Shown here in pieces: positions 24,977 through 33,477 of a stretch of 64,000 nt of DNA (the stretch's first letter is position 1; each line of letters starts with the position of its first letter). Source of the DNA: Pseudoflavonifractor phocaeensis (GTDB lineage: Bacteria; Bacillota; Clostridia; Oscillospirales; Oscillospiraceae). The notes under the pieces are model-generated. The model was not told where the DNA came from, ran no database searches, and saw only the letters and a program-made list of their open reading frames with translations. The stretch spans positions 186,001 to 250,000 of the forward strand of contig NZ_JADYTU010000001.1 in NCBI RefSeq assembly GCF_021531375.1, in the 5' to 3' direction. A program made the translations under genes and the position numbers.

Positions 24977-27595
24977 ATGGCGGAAGAAGGAAATGAGCGG
25001 CAGTTCCTCCATCCGGAGGACGCCGTCATGGTATATATAGACCCTCAGGTCATGCAGAGTCTGGCCGGGGTAGCGGCGAAGAAGCAGGAAAGCCTTCAGG
25101 AACTGATATCCGCCGCGGAGGACGGGGACCTGGAGGCGGAATACCGTCTGGGGCTGGACTACTGCGAAGGAGAAGAAGGTGCGCCCAAGGACGAGGAGAA
25201 GGCCTTTTTCTGGTTTTCCAAAGCGGCGGAGGGGGGCAATATCGCTGCCCAGCATGACCTTGGCCTGTGCTATATCCGCGGGATCGGAACTTCGGAGGAC
25301 CCGGCGCGGGCGGCGGAGCTTTTTTCCGCCGCCGCCGAGCAGGGGTATCTTCCTTCCATCTGTGAGCTTGGCCTCTGTTATGAGATGGGCAGCGGCGTGG
25401 AAGAGGACAAGGGCCGGGCGGCTGAGCTGTACCGGGAGGCGGCCGATCAGGAGTATGCTCCCGCTCAGTGCAACCTGGGCTTCTTCTACTACCAGGGTAT
25501 CTATCTGGAGAGAGATGTTCGGGAGGCGGTCCGCTGGTTTGACAAGTCGGCCCAGCAGGGCTATCCCCGGGCCCAGGTGCTGCTGGGGGAGTGCTATGAC
25601 CAGGGTGTGGGCGTGGAACAGGACCTGGGCAAGGCGGTCCAGCTGTACCGGAGCGCCCATGAGCAGGCCTATGCCCCCGGCACCTGTTCTCTGGGCCTGT
25701 GCTATGAGCTGGGCCGGGGCGTGGATGTGGACTGGGAAAAGGCGGCCCAGCTGTACCGCCAGGCGGCGGAACAGGGGGACGCCCAGGCCCAGTGCAACCT
25801 GGGCTACTGTTGCTACCAGGGCATCGGCGTCAAGGAGGACGACGGACAGGCGGTCCAGTGGTTTCGTCAGGCGGCGGAGCAGGGCTATCCCCGGGCGCTG
25901 AATCTTCTGGGGGAGTGCTATGACCGGGGGACCGGCGTGGAGCAGGACCTGAGCAAGGCGGCCCGGTTGTACCGGAGTGCTCACGAGCTGGGCTATGCCC
26001 CCGGCACCTGCTCCCTTGGACTGTGCTACGAGCTTGGCCGGGGCGTGGACGCGGACCCGGAGAAAGCGGTGGAGCTGTACCGGCAGGCGGCGGAGCAGGG
26101 GGACGTCCAGGCCCAGTGTAACCTGGGCTATTGCTACTACCAGGGTGTTGGGGTAAAGGAGGACAACGACCAGGCGGTCCGGTGGTTCCGGCAGGCCGCC
26201 GAGCGGCGGTACGCCCGGGCCCAGATGCTGCTGGGCGAGTGCTATGAATACGGCTACGGGGTGGACCGGGACATTCGACGGGCTGCGGAGTTGTACCAGG
26301 CCGCCCATGAGGGGCACTATCCCCCGGCCACCTGCTCCCTGGGCATGTGTTACGAGTTCGGAAACGGTGTGAAGCAGGACCTGGAGAAAGCGGTGGAACT
26401 GTACCGTCAGGCGGCGGAGCAGGGCCAGGCCCGGGCCCAGTGCAATCTGGGCTACTGCTACTACCGCGGCATCGGGGTGGAGCAGAACGACGCAGAGGCG
26501 GTAAAGTGGTTTGCCCGGGCGGCGGAGCAGAGCTATGGCCGGGCCATGAACCTGCTGGGGGAGTGCTACGACCGGGGTGCCGGCGTGGAACAGGACCACC
26601 GCAAGGCGGTCCAGCTGTACCGAAGCGCCCATGAACAGGACTACGCCCCCGCCACCTGCTCCCTGGGCTTGTGCTATGAACTGGGCCGGGGCGTGGATGC
26701 GGACCCGGAGAAAGCGGAGGCGCTGTACCGCCAGGCCGCCCTGCGGGGGGACGCCAGGGCCCAGTGCAATCTGGGCTTTTTCTACTACCACGGCGTCGTG
26801 GTCCAGGGAGACGACCGGGAGGCGGCCCGATGGTTTGCCAAAGCCGCGGAACAGGGCTATGCCCGGGCCCAGATGCTGCTGGGCGAGTGCTGTGAAAATG
26901 GCTACGGGGTGGACAGGGACCCGGCACGGGCGGCGGAGCTGTACCGAAAGGCCCACGAAAAGGGCTATGCGCCCGGAACCTGTTCCCTGGGCCGGTGCTA
27001 TGAGTCGGGGACCGGTGTGGAGCAGGACCTGGAAAAGGCGGTGGAGCTGTACCGGCAGGGAGCCGGGCAGGGAGACGCACGGTCCCAGTGCAGCCTGGGT
27101 CTCTGCTGGTACCGGGGCGTCGGCGTGGAGCAGGACTATGAGACGGCGGCCCGGTGGTTTTTCAAGGCGGCGGAGCAGGACGATCCCAGAGGCCAGTATC
27201 TGCTGGGCCTGTGCTATGAACTGGGCCAGGGCGTGCCTGAAAACAAGGAAAAGGCGGCCCAGCTATACCGGAAGGCCGCCGATCAGGGGGACAGGAACGC
27301 CCAGTGCAGCCTGGGCCTCTTCTGTTACCACGGCATCGGCATACATCAGGATCGCCGGCAGGCGGTCCAGTGGTTCACCCGGTCCGCTGGCCAGGGCCAT
27401 GCCCGGGCGCGGTATTGGCTGGGGGTGTGTCTGGAGAAAGGCCAGGGGACCGGACAGGACCTGGCCAGAGCGGAGGAACTATACCGCCAAGCCGCGCAAC
27501 AGGGCGTCGAAGAGGCAAAGAAGGCTCTGGAGCGGTTGGAACAGGATAAGAAGCCGGGCAATTCTCTGAAAAAGCTGTTTGGCTTTTTGAAATGA
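24977..27595 (+). CDS. Giant Sel1-repeat protein with 22 tandem repeats
   Basis: An 872-residue solenoid with no signal peptide. After about 45 residues it consists of 22 Sel1/TPR-like repeats of 36 residues (pattern A..G...A...LG.CY..G.GV..D..KA..L/W) and a capping helix. From about repeat 5 a higher-order period of three repeats (108 residues, 324 bp) is clear: types beginning with LLGECY, CSLGLCYELGRG and QCNLGYCYYQG alternate about five times. Sel1 proteins scaffold protein complexes. ATG 24977 follows GAAAGGAGCGGG. It has its own promoter and terminator, and its partner is unknown. Confidence 0.88.
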   Translation: MAEEGNERQFLHPEDAVMVYIDPQVMQSLAGVAAKKQESLQELISAAEDGDLEAEYRLGLDYCEGEEGAPKDEEKAFFWFSKAAEGGNIAAQHDLGLCYIRGIGTSEDPARAAELFSAAAEQGYLPSICELGLCYEMGSGVEEDKGRAAELYREAADQEYAPAQCNLGFFYYQGIYLERDVREAVRWFDKSAQQGYPRAQVLLGECYDQGVGVEQDLGKAVQLYRSAHEQAYAPGTCSLGLCYELGRGVDVDWEKAAQLYRQAAEQGDAQAQCNLGYCCYQGIGVKEDDGQAVQWFRQAAEQGYPRALNLLGECYDRGTGVEQDLSKAARLYRSAHELGYAPGTCSLGLCYELGRGVDADPEKAVELYRQAAEQGDVQAQCNLGYCYYQGVGVKEDNDQAVRWFRQAAERRYARAQMLLGECYEYGYGVDRDIRRAAELYQAAHEGHYPPATCSLGMCYEFGNGVKQDLEKAVELYRQAAEQGQARAQCNLGYCYYRGIGVEQNDAEAVKWFARAAEQSYGRAMNLLGECYDRGAGVEQDHRKAVQLYRSAHEQDYAPATCSLGLCYELGRGVDADPEKAEALYRQAALRGDARAQCNLGFFYYHGVVVQGDDREAARWFAKAAEQGYARAQMLLGECCENGYGVDRDPARAAELYRKAHEKGYAPGTCSLGRCYESGTGVEQDLEKAVELYRQGAGQGDARSQCSLGLCWYRGVGVEQDYETAARWFFKAAEQDDPRGQYLLGLCYELGQGVPENKEKAAQLYRKAADQGDRNAQCSLGLFCYHGIGIHQDRRQAVQWFTRSAGQGHARARYWLGVCLEKGQGTGQDLARAEELYRQAAQQGVEEAKKALERLEQDKKPGNSLKKLFGFLK

Positions 27596-27598
27596 AAA

Positions 27599-27640
27599 GA
27601 CCCCGCGGGACCGTCTTGAACGGCTCCGCGGGGTCTTCCT
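27599..27640. terminator. Bidirectional terminator between convergent Sel1 gene and rnc
   Basis: GACCCCGCGG (27599-27608) pairs with CCGCGGGGTC (27626-27635) in the 50-bp gap between the two convergent genes, with TTCCT following on the plus strand and CTTTTC on the minus strand. Confidence 0.75.
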
Positions 27641-27644
27641 ACAT

Positions 27645-28319
27645 TTATTTGTGTTCCAAGGCCTCAATGGCCGCCTTGGCGGCCATCTGCTCCGCCTCTT
27701 TTTTGCTGCGGCCGGTGCCGGAGCCCACACAGTTTCCGTTCAGCTCCACCGCTACAAAAAAGCGCTTATTGTGGTCGGGACCCTCCTCGCCGGTAAGGCG
27801 GTAGCGGAGGACCTGTCCGCTCTCCCGCTGGACCAGCTCCTGGAGGGCGGTCTTATAGTCGTGGGGCTTGGTCAGACCGGCTACCTCCCGGCTGAGGATA
27901 TACTTCTGGATGATCTTCCGGGCGGAGCCGATGCCGCCGTCCAGATAGACCGCGGCCAGCACCGCCTCCACGGCGTCGGCACGGATGGAGGGCCGCTGGC
28001 GGCCGCCGCCGGCCTCCTCGCCCTTGCCCAGGCGCAGATATTCCCCCAGTCCCAGCTCCTGGGCCACTTCCACCAGACTTTCTTCACAGACCAGGGCGGC
28101 CCGGGTGCGGGTCAGCTCCCCCTCCGGCAGATCGGGGTGGTTGCGGTAGAGGTGGTCGGCCACCACCATGCCCAGAATGGAGTCCCCCAGAAATTCCAGC
28201 CGCTCGTTGCTGGAGAGCCTGCCCCGGCTCTCGTTGGCGCAGGAACTGTGGGTCAGGGCATTTTCCAGCAGCTTCTGGTTTTGAAAGGTATACCCCAGTT
28301 TTTCTTCTAAGGTCTTCAT
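27645..28319 (-). CDS. rnc: Ribonuclease III
   Basis: A 224-residue RNase III that cuts double-stranded RNA in rRNA maturation. The catalytic domain has the signature NERLEFLGDSILGMVVADHLY and the second acidic cluster AVEAVLAAVYLDGG; the C-terminal dsRNA-binding domain (about 150-222) ends GRSKKEAEQMAAKAAIEAL. ATG 28317-28319 is preceded by AAGGAGA; a longer start six codons upstream is less likely. It follows acpP, as is common in Firmicutes, but a hairpin lies between them. Confidence 0.95.
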   Translation of the reverse strand: MKTLEEKLGYTFQNQKLLENALTHSSCANESRGRLSSNERLEFLGDSILGMVVADHLYRNHPDLPEGELTRTRAALVCEESLVEVAQELGLGEYLRLGKGEEAGGGRQRPSIRADAVEAVLAAVYLDGGIGSARKIIQKYILSREVAGLTKPHDYKTALQELVQRESGQVLRYRLTGEEGPDHNKRFFVAVELNGNCVGSGTGRSKKEAEQMAAKAAIEALEHK

Positions 28320-28339
28320 ACAGGTCTCCTTAGACAAGG

Positions 28340-28366
28340 CAAAACTCCGCCGCAGGCGGAGTTTTG
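28340..28366. terminator. Strong hairpin between acpP and rnc
   Basis: CAAAACTCCGCC (28340-28351) pairs perfectly with GGCGGAGTTTTG (28355-28366) around a 3-base loop. The A/T flanks make it a terminator in both directions, so rnc may be only partly read from the acpP promoter. Confidence 0.65.
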
Positions 28367-28379
28367 CGTGTTTTTCGAA

Positions 28380-28613
28380 TCAGTCGATCTTGTTCTGCAG
28401 GAAACGAACCAGATCTCCCACGGTGCTGATGGAAGAGGCCTCCTCTTCGCCCAGCTCATCAATACCGAACTCCTCTTCCAGAGCCATGGAGAGGTCCACG
28501 ATGTCCACGGAATCGGCGTTCAGATCATCGGCAAAGGAAGTATCCAGGGTGATGGTGTCCGCATCCACATTGAACTGCTCGGCAATGAGCGCTCTCAGTT
28601 TCTCAAAGATCAT
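28380..28613 (-). CDS. acpP: Acyl carrier protein
   Basis: A 77-residue, strongly acidic protein. The phosphopantetheine attachment site is Ser35 in NADSVDIVDL (Val in place of the common Leu of DSL). It carries growing acyl chains in fatty acid synthesis and would feed PlsX. GAGCAGC upstream of the ATG is a modest ribosome binding site. It has its own strong promoter at 28659-28687. Confidence 0.95.
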   Translation of the reverse strand: MIFEKLRALIAEQFNVDADTITLDTSFADDLNADSVDIVDLSMALEEEFGIDELGEEEASSISTVGDLVRFLQNKID

Positions 28614-28658
28614 ATTCGCTGCTCCTTCATTTGTGCCCCAGGCACTTTTTCTTCCCTT

Positions 28659-28687
28659 ACTATATGCAGAATCTTCCGGGCTGTCAA
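28659..28687 (-). promoter_or_regulatory. Sigma-A promoter of acpP
   Basis: Read on the minus strand: TTGACA (28682-28687), a 17-base spacer and TATAGT (28659-28664), 45 bp before the start codon. Confidence 0.85.
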
Positions 28688-28855
28688 TAGGGATTTTTCA
28701 TTTTGCACACTTTGACCAGGAAATTCACCACGTCTGCGCCGGGGAGCTTCCGGGCGGAGATGGCACAAAAGAGGGGCGGAGCCTTTCAAACAGCGGGAGG
28801 AAAGTGAGCCGAGCGGGCAACCGCTGCTGCGGGCCCGCGGCAGAGAAAATACAGT

Positions 28856-28884
28856 TAGACAAACGCATCATGTAGTGGTAAAAT
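28856..28884 (+). promoter_or_regulatory. Candidate promoter of sufC
   Basis: TAGACA at 28856-28861, a 17-base spacer and TAAAAT at 28879-28884, each one base off consensus, 100 bp upstream of sufC. The leader between them has a GC hairpin near 28913-28930. Confidence 0.6.
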
Positions 28885-28983
28885 AACCATACTGCGAATA
28901 CCCCCTGTTTTCCCGCACCTGCGGGCGGGATGAGAGAAGAACGACGGCCCTGCGGGGCCGGAGAGATATAACGGAGGAAGCCT

Positions 28984-29712
28984 ATGTTAGAGTTACAGCA
29001 TATCAGCTTCGGTGTGGAGCAGGATGGCGAGGACAAGAATATCCTTCGGGACATCAATCTGACCATCCAGGAGCGCTTCGTGGCTATTACCGGCCCAAAC
29101 GGCGGCGGCAAGTCCACCCTGGCCAAAGTCATTGCCGGTATTTTGACGCCCACCGAGGGAAGAATCCTTTTGGACGGGGAGGATATCACCAGACTGAACA
29201 TCACCGAGCGGGCCCGGAAGGGGATCAGCTTCGCCTTCCAGCAGCCGGTACGCTTCAAGGGCTTGACGGTGAAGGACCTGATCACCCTGGCCAGCGGCAA
29301 GGCCATCGGCGTGCCCGAGGCATGCAACTACTTGTCTGAGGTGGGTCTGTGCGCCAAGGACTATATCGACCGGGAGGTGGACGCCTCCCTGTCCGGCGGC
29401 GAGCTGAAGCGCATCGAGATCGCCATGATCATGGCCCGGTCCACCAAGCTGTCCGTCTTTGACGAGCCGGAGGCCGGCATCGACCTGTGGTCCTTCTCCA
29501 ACCTGATCCAGGTCTTCGAGCACCTGCACGAGAAGATCAACGGCTCTATCCTCATCATCTCCCACCAGGAGCGGATCCTGAACATTGCCGACCGGATCAT
29601 CGTCCTGGCCGACGGCAAGGTCCAGCAGGACGGAGCCCGGAAGGATATCCTGCCCGGGCTGCTGGAAGCGGCGCCCGCGGCGTGCAGCGCCCTGACGGAC
29701 AAGGTGCGCTAA
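28984..29712 (+). CDS. sufC: SufC-like Fe-S cluster assembly ATPase
   Basis: A 242-residue ABC ATPase without membrane partners. Walker A is GPNGGGKST, the signature is LSGGELKRIEIA, Walker B is KLSVFDEPEAGID and the switch His lies in IISHQ. It energises Fe-S cluster assembly on its scaffold partner, encoded next. No sufS, sufU or sufD genes are in the window, so this is a two-gene SufCB arrangement. GGAGGAAGCCT precedes the ATG. Confidence 0.88.
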   Translation: MLELQHISFGVEQDGEDKNILRDINLTIQERFVAITGPNGGGKSTLAKVIAGILTPTEGRILLDGEDITRLNITERARKGISFAFQQPVRFKGLTVKDLITLASGKAIGVPEACNYLSEVGLCAKDYIDREVDASLSGGELKRIEIAMIMARSTKLSVFDEPEAGIDLWSFSNLIQVFEHLHEKINGSILIISHQERILNIADRIIVLADGKVQQDGARKDILPGLLEAAPAACSALTDKVR

Positions 29713-29912
29713 TACTTTTTCAGAAAAGACTTCGATTTAGGCTCTTTATGCTGCGGCTCTCCGCAGCTGTGAAACCCAAAAATGGTTTTGCAAAATCAGT
29801 AAGGCACGGTTTTTCGCTCCGCGTTTCATGCGGAGCCTGCGGACCCTTGGTTCGCAGGGATGAGAACAGTTGTAAGTGTTTTCATCAGAAAACGGTATAA
29901 GGAGGAAGCGCA

Positions 29913-30830
29913 ATGGATGCGATCCAGAAAAACCTGCTGGCGCAGGTAGCTCAGCTGCATGAGGTGCCCGAGGGCGCCTACAACATCCGGGCCAACGGCA
30001 AGTCTGCCGCCCGGAATACCACCGCCCACATCGACATCGTCTCCAAGACGGACAAGGACGGCATCGACATCATCATCAAGCCCGGCACCAAGAACGAATC
30101 TGTCCATATCCCCGTGGTCCTCAGCGAGAGCGGGCTGACCGAGACGGTGTACAACGACTTTTTCATAGGTGAGGACTGCGACGTGACCATCGTGGCTGGC
30201 TGCGGCATCCACAACTGCGGAGTGCAGAACTCCGAGCACTCGGGTATCCACACCTTCCATGTGGGCAAAAACGCGAAGGTGCGCTATGTGGAGCGCCACT
30301 ACGGAGAGGGGGACGGCCTGGGCGAGAACATTATGAACCCCACCACTGTGGTGGAGATGGACGAGGGCGGTTACATGGAGATGGAGACCACCCAAATCAA
30401 GGGGGTGGACTCCACCGTCCGTACCACCAAGGCGACGCTGGGACCCAACGCCACCCTTATTATCAAGGAGAAAGTCATGACCCACGGCAAGCAGTTGGCC
30501 AAGTCCGACTTCACCGTGGATCTGGACGGCGAGGGCTGCCACACCAATGTGATTTCCCGGTCTGTGGCCCGGGGGGAGTCTAAGCAGGTGTTCCTGGCCC
30601 GGATCAATGGCAACGCCGCCTGTTACGGCCACTCCGAATGTGACGCCATCATTATGGATCAGGGTGTGGTGTCCGCAATCCCCGAGGTCACGGCCAACTG
30701 TCTGGACGCCCAGCTGGTCCACGAGGCCGCCATCGGAAAGATCGCCGGGGAGCAGCTGATCAAGCTGATGACCCTGGGCCTTACCGAGAAGGAAGCGGAG
30801 GAGCAGATCGTCAACGGATTTTTAAAGTGA
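29913..30830 (+). CDS. sufB: SufB/SufD-family Fe-S scaffold protein
   Basis: A 305-residue beta-helix SufBD protein, much shorter than the usual SufB of about 465 residues, with the conserved core (FFIGEDCDVTIVAGCGIHNCG; NAACYGHSECDAIIMDQGVVSAIPEVTANCLDAQLVHEAAIGKI). Several Cys and Glu residues could bind cluster iron. A single B/D-type scaffold with SufC resembles minimal ancestral SUF systems. The 200-bp gap after sufC has no promoter I can call. AAGGAGGAAGC precedes the ATG. Confidence 0.85.
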   Translation: MDAIQKNLLAQVAQLHEVPEGAYNIRANGKSAARNTTAHIDIVSKTDKDGIDIIIKPGTKNESVHIPVVLSESGLTETVYNDFFIGEDCDVTIVAGCGIHNCGVQNSEHSGIHTFHVGKNAKVRYVERHYGEGDGLGENIMNPTTVVEMDEGGYMEMETTQIKGVDSTVRTTKATLGPNATLIIKEKVMTHGKQLAKSDFTVDLDGEGCHTNVISRSVARGESKQVFLARINGNAACYGHSECDAIIMDQGVVSAIPEVTANCLDAQLVHEAAIGKIAGEQLIKLMTLGLTEKEAEEQIVNGFLK

Positions 30831-30834
30831 GAAC

Positions 30835-30862
30835 AAGGGGGCGTGAGAACGCCCCCTTTTTG
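30835..30862 (+). terminator. Rho-independent terminator after sufB
   Basis: GGGGGCGT (30837-30844) pairs with ACGCCCCC (30849-30856), followed by TTTTT. Confidence 0.85.
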
Positions 30863-30872
30863 AAAGCACGGT

Positions 30873-31152
30873 GTAAATTTTAGTTTAACGGGCCGATTGC
30901 GTTGTGGAGGCATGTAGGGCAAGGGCAGCTCCCATTTTCGATTCGTAGGAGTGGCCCTCAATGGCCGCCCGTGGTCGCATCGTGAAGGTGTGCACTGGTA
31001 GGGCGGGGGCTTGCCCCCCGCCGCGGCGGCCCCAAGGGGCCGCCCTACGGGCGGGGCGTCCAGAGGCCGCCCCCTACGAAGCCATATTGTGAACCGTGCG
31101 TAGGGGGCGGCGTCCCCGACGCCCCATAATACATCCATAAACTAAAATTTAC
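30873..31152. mobile_element. MITE-like repeat, copy 1 (280 bp, 15-bp terminal inverted repeats)
   Basis: The element begins GTAAATTTTAGTTTA (30873-30887) and ends with the exact reverse complement (31138-31152). It has no coding capacity. The inside is very GC-rich with several nested palindromes (GCGGGGGCTTGCCCCCCGC; GGCGGCCCCAAGGGGCCGCC). A second copy at 37863-38141 is almost identical along its whole length. Length, terminal repeats and lack of a transposase fit a miniature inverted-repeat element moved in trans. It inserted between sufB and nnr. No target duplication is evident. Confidence 0.85.
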
Positions 31153-31173
31153 CCACTGGAAAGGAGTTTCCCC

Positions 31174-32847
31174 ATGCAGATTTTAGCCAGCACCCGGCAG
31201 ATGCGGGAACTGGACCGCATTGCCATCCAGGAGCGGGGGGTCCCCTCCCTGGACCTGATGGAGCGGGCCGCCCAGGCGGTGGCGGAGGCGGTGCGGGATG
31301 TGCTGGGGCCCGAAGAAAACCGGGGGCCTCTTGCCCGATCCTTCGGCCTGATCGTGAGCACCGGGGAACAGCCGCCCACCGAGGCAGAGCAGCGGGAGAT
31401 GGACGAGCTGCGCGCCATTGTGGAGTCCAAAAACGCCGATCCGACCCCTCGGGTGGCGGTGTTCTGCGGTCCCGGCAACAACGGGGGCGACGGCGTGGCC
31501 GCCGCCCGGCTGCTGCGGGGCATGGGCTATCAGGTCCGGGCCTTCCTGGTGGGGGACCGGGATAAAATGACGCCTGATGCCAAAGCCATGGAGGAAAAAC
31601 TCGTCGCTGCCGGAGGCGAGCTGGAGCCCTTCTGCCCCGAGGAACCCCGGCAGAATGTGTGGCTGACCACCTGCGACTGCATGGTGGACGCTCTGTTCGG
31701 CGTCGGGCTGAGACGGCCGGTGGCCGGAGCCTTTTTGACCGCCGTCCGGATCATGAACGACAGGCCCTGCCCTGTGGTAGCCTGCGACGTCCCTTCCGGG
31801 GTGGACGGGGACACCGGACAGATTTTGGGTGAGGCGGTCCGGGCCAAGGTCACCGTCACCTTCACCTGCGCCAAGCCCGGCCTGTACCTGGGAGAGGGGG
31901 GCGCCTGTGCCGGGAAAGTGCGGGTGGCCCACATCGGTATTCCTCACGATCTGATCCATCAGCAGCTTTTACGCCAGCCTGAGACGGCAAAGGTGATGGA
32001 CGGAGGACGGTACGTCCTGCCCCGCCGGCCCCGTACCGCCCACAAGGGGGAGTTCGGAAAGGTCTTCATTCTGGCCGGCTCCGAGGGTTACACCGGGGCT
32101 CCTGTTCTGGCCGCCCGGGCCGCTGTCCGCGCCGGAGCAGGTCTGGTGTTTCTGGGAGTGCCCCGGGAGGTCTATCCCATCGTGGCTGTCAAATGCGATG
32201 AGGCCATGGCCTTCCCTCTGCCTGAGAAATATGATAAAATACTGGAGATGGCCAGGGGCTGCGACGTGGCCCTCATCGGCCCCGGTCTGGGCCGGGCGCC
32301 CGAGACAGAGATGCTGGTCCGCCGGCTGCTGGCGGACCTGGGCATCCCCGTGGTACTGGATGCCGATGGCATAAACGCCCTTTCCGGGCATATAGATAGT
32401 CTGGACAAACGCTCCGCCCTCACGGTGCTGACGCCCCACGACGGGGAGTTCCAGCGGCTGACGGGCTGCCAACTGCCCATTCGGGACCGGCTGACCGCCG
32501 CCCGGGAGTTTGCAAAGGCCCACCGCTGTGTCCTGGTCCTCAAGGGCCATGGCACCGTCACCGCCGCGCCGGACGGAGAGGTCTGGATCTGCGGCGCCGG
32601 GAACCCCGGCATGGCCAAGGGGGGCTCCGGCGACGTGCTGGCGGGGATGCTGGCTGCCCTGCTGGGGCAGAAGCACCTGCGCGGTCCCTATGCCCATCCG
32701 GGAAAGCTGGTGGCCTGCGGCGTCTATTACCACGCCCAGGCCGGGGACAGCTGTGCCCGGCGGTTGGGAGAATACGGCATGACTCCAAGCGATATGATCG
32801 AGGCGCTGCCTCAGATCCTTCTGAAGCACGAGGAGCGGGGGCAATAA
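31174..32847 (+). CDS. nnr: Bifunctional NAD(P)H-hydrate repair enzyme (epimerase/ADP-dependent dehydratase)
   Basis: A 557-residue fusion. The N-terminal YjeF_N epimerase domain (about 1-235) has FCGPGNNGGDGVAAARLL and CDVPSGVDGDTG; the C-terminal ribokinase-like dehydratase (about 245-550) has HKGEFGKVFILAGSEGYTGA, GPGLGRAPE, DADGINAL and GAGNPGMAKGGSGDVLAGMLAALL. Together they repair damaged NADHX/NADPHX. An extra stretch of about 40 residues (near 50-90, EENRGPLARSFGL...ESKNADPTP) lies just before the epimerase glycine loop, which is unusual. It opens a gene order shared with other Firmicutes: nnr, GerS/YdcC-like, alr, mazF. Confidence 0.92.
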   Translation: MQILASTRQMRELDRIAIQERGVPSLDLMERAAQAVAEAVRDVLGPEENRGPLARSFGLIVSTGEQPPTEAEQREMDELRAIVESKNADPTPRVAVFCGPGNNGGDGVAAARLLRGMGYQVRAFLVGDRDKMTPDAKAMEEKLVAAGGELEPFCPEEPRQNVWLTTCDCMVDALFGVGLRRPVAGAFLTAVRIMNDRPCPVVACDVPSGVDGDTGQILGEAVRAKVTVTFTCAKPGLYLGEGGACAGKVRVAHIGIPHDLIHQQLLRQPETAKVMDGGRYVLPRRPRTAHKGEFGKVFILAGSEGYTGAPVLAARAAVRAGAGLVFLGVPREVYPIVAVKCDEAMAFPLPEKYDKILEMARGCDVALIGPGLGRAPETEMLVRRLLADLGIPVVLDADGINALSGHIDSLDKRSALTVLTPHDGEFQRLTGCQLPIRDRLTAAREFAKAHRCVLVLKGHGTVTAAPDGEVWICGAGNPGMAKGGSGDVLAGMLAALLGQKHLRGPYAHPGKLVACGVYYHAQAGDSCARRLGEYGMTPSDMIEALPQILLKHEERGQ

Positions 32848-32877
32848 GCCGGAGGTTCCTGAAAAGGGAGGAAAAGT

Positions 32878-33465
32878 GTGCGTAAACTGCTGTTTTGCGT
32901 ACCAATGATGATCCTGCTGCTGGCAGCCTGCGGAGGCGGAACAGCGGGCGGGAGCGAGGAAGAGACGTTGGCTCTGGCCATCCGGGGGGAGTATCTGGAG
33001 ATGACCTCCTGTGCGGCCACGGCGGAGGTCACCGCCGATTACGGCCAGCGGGTCTATCAATACACCATGTCGGTGGAGGCCTCGGAGGAGGAGACCGCCT
33101 TGGTCATCACCGCGCCGGAGACGGTGGCGGGGATCACCGCCCGTCTGAAGGGAAAGGACAGCCTGCTGGAATATGACGGCATTGCGGTGGAGACCGGCCC
33201 CATGAATCAGCAGGGGCTTACTCCGGTGTCCGCCGTCCCGGCTCTGCTGGAGGAGACCCGGTCCGGCTACATGCGTGCCTGCGCCCTGGAGGAGGACGGC
33301 ACCCTGCTTCGGATGGACTGCGGCGACCCGGAGGGCGAGCCGGGCAAGGGGGTGGAGACCACCCTCTGGTTTGACGCGGATACCCACGCTCTGGCACGGG
33401 GAGAGATCCGCGTGGACGGCTTCCGGGCCATTTTATGTGAGTTCACTCAATTTACAAAAGAATGA
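32878..33465 (+). CDS. LolA-like lipoprotein, GerS/YdcC type
   Basis: A 195-residue lipoprotein starting at GTG 32878, with signal peptide and lipobox LLAAC (Cys18). The mature part is a beta-rich LolA-like domain (EYLEMTSCAATAEVTADYGQRVYQYTMSVE; GVETTLWFDADTHALARGEIRVDG). In Clostridioides difficile the LolA-like germination lipoprotein gerS is encoded directly before alr2, and in Bacillus subtilis ydcC precedes alrA; the position here is the same. It may help cortex breakdown during germination. The role is inferred from fold and gene order. Confidence 0.72.
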   Translation: MRKLLFCVPMMILLLAACGGGTAGGSEEETLALAIRGEYLEMTSCAATAEVTADYGQRVYQYTMSVEASEEETALVITAPETVAGITARLKGKDSLLEYDGIAVETGPMNQQGLTPVSAVPALLEETRSGYMRACALEEDGTLLRMDCGDPEGEPGKGVETTLWFDADTHALARGEIRVDGFRAILCEFTQFTKE

Positions 33466-33477
33466 GAAGGGATCAAC

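Noticed and set aside
24944-26956. 670-codon and 416-codon minus-strand frames in the Sel1 gene
   Set aside because: Their repeats mirror the repeats of the plus-strand Sel1 protein, which has the correct family pattern.
30980-31060. CRISPR-like repeat array in the GC-rich palindromes
   Set aside because: The palindromes are parts of one MITE-like element repeated as a whole elsewhere; there are no regularly spaced repeats with unique spacers and no cas genes.
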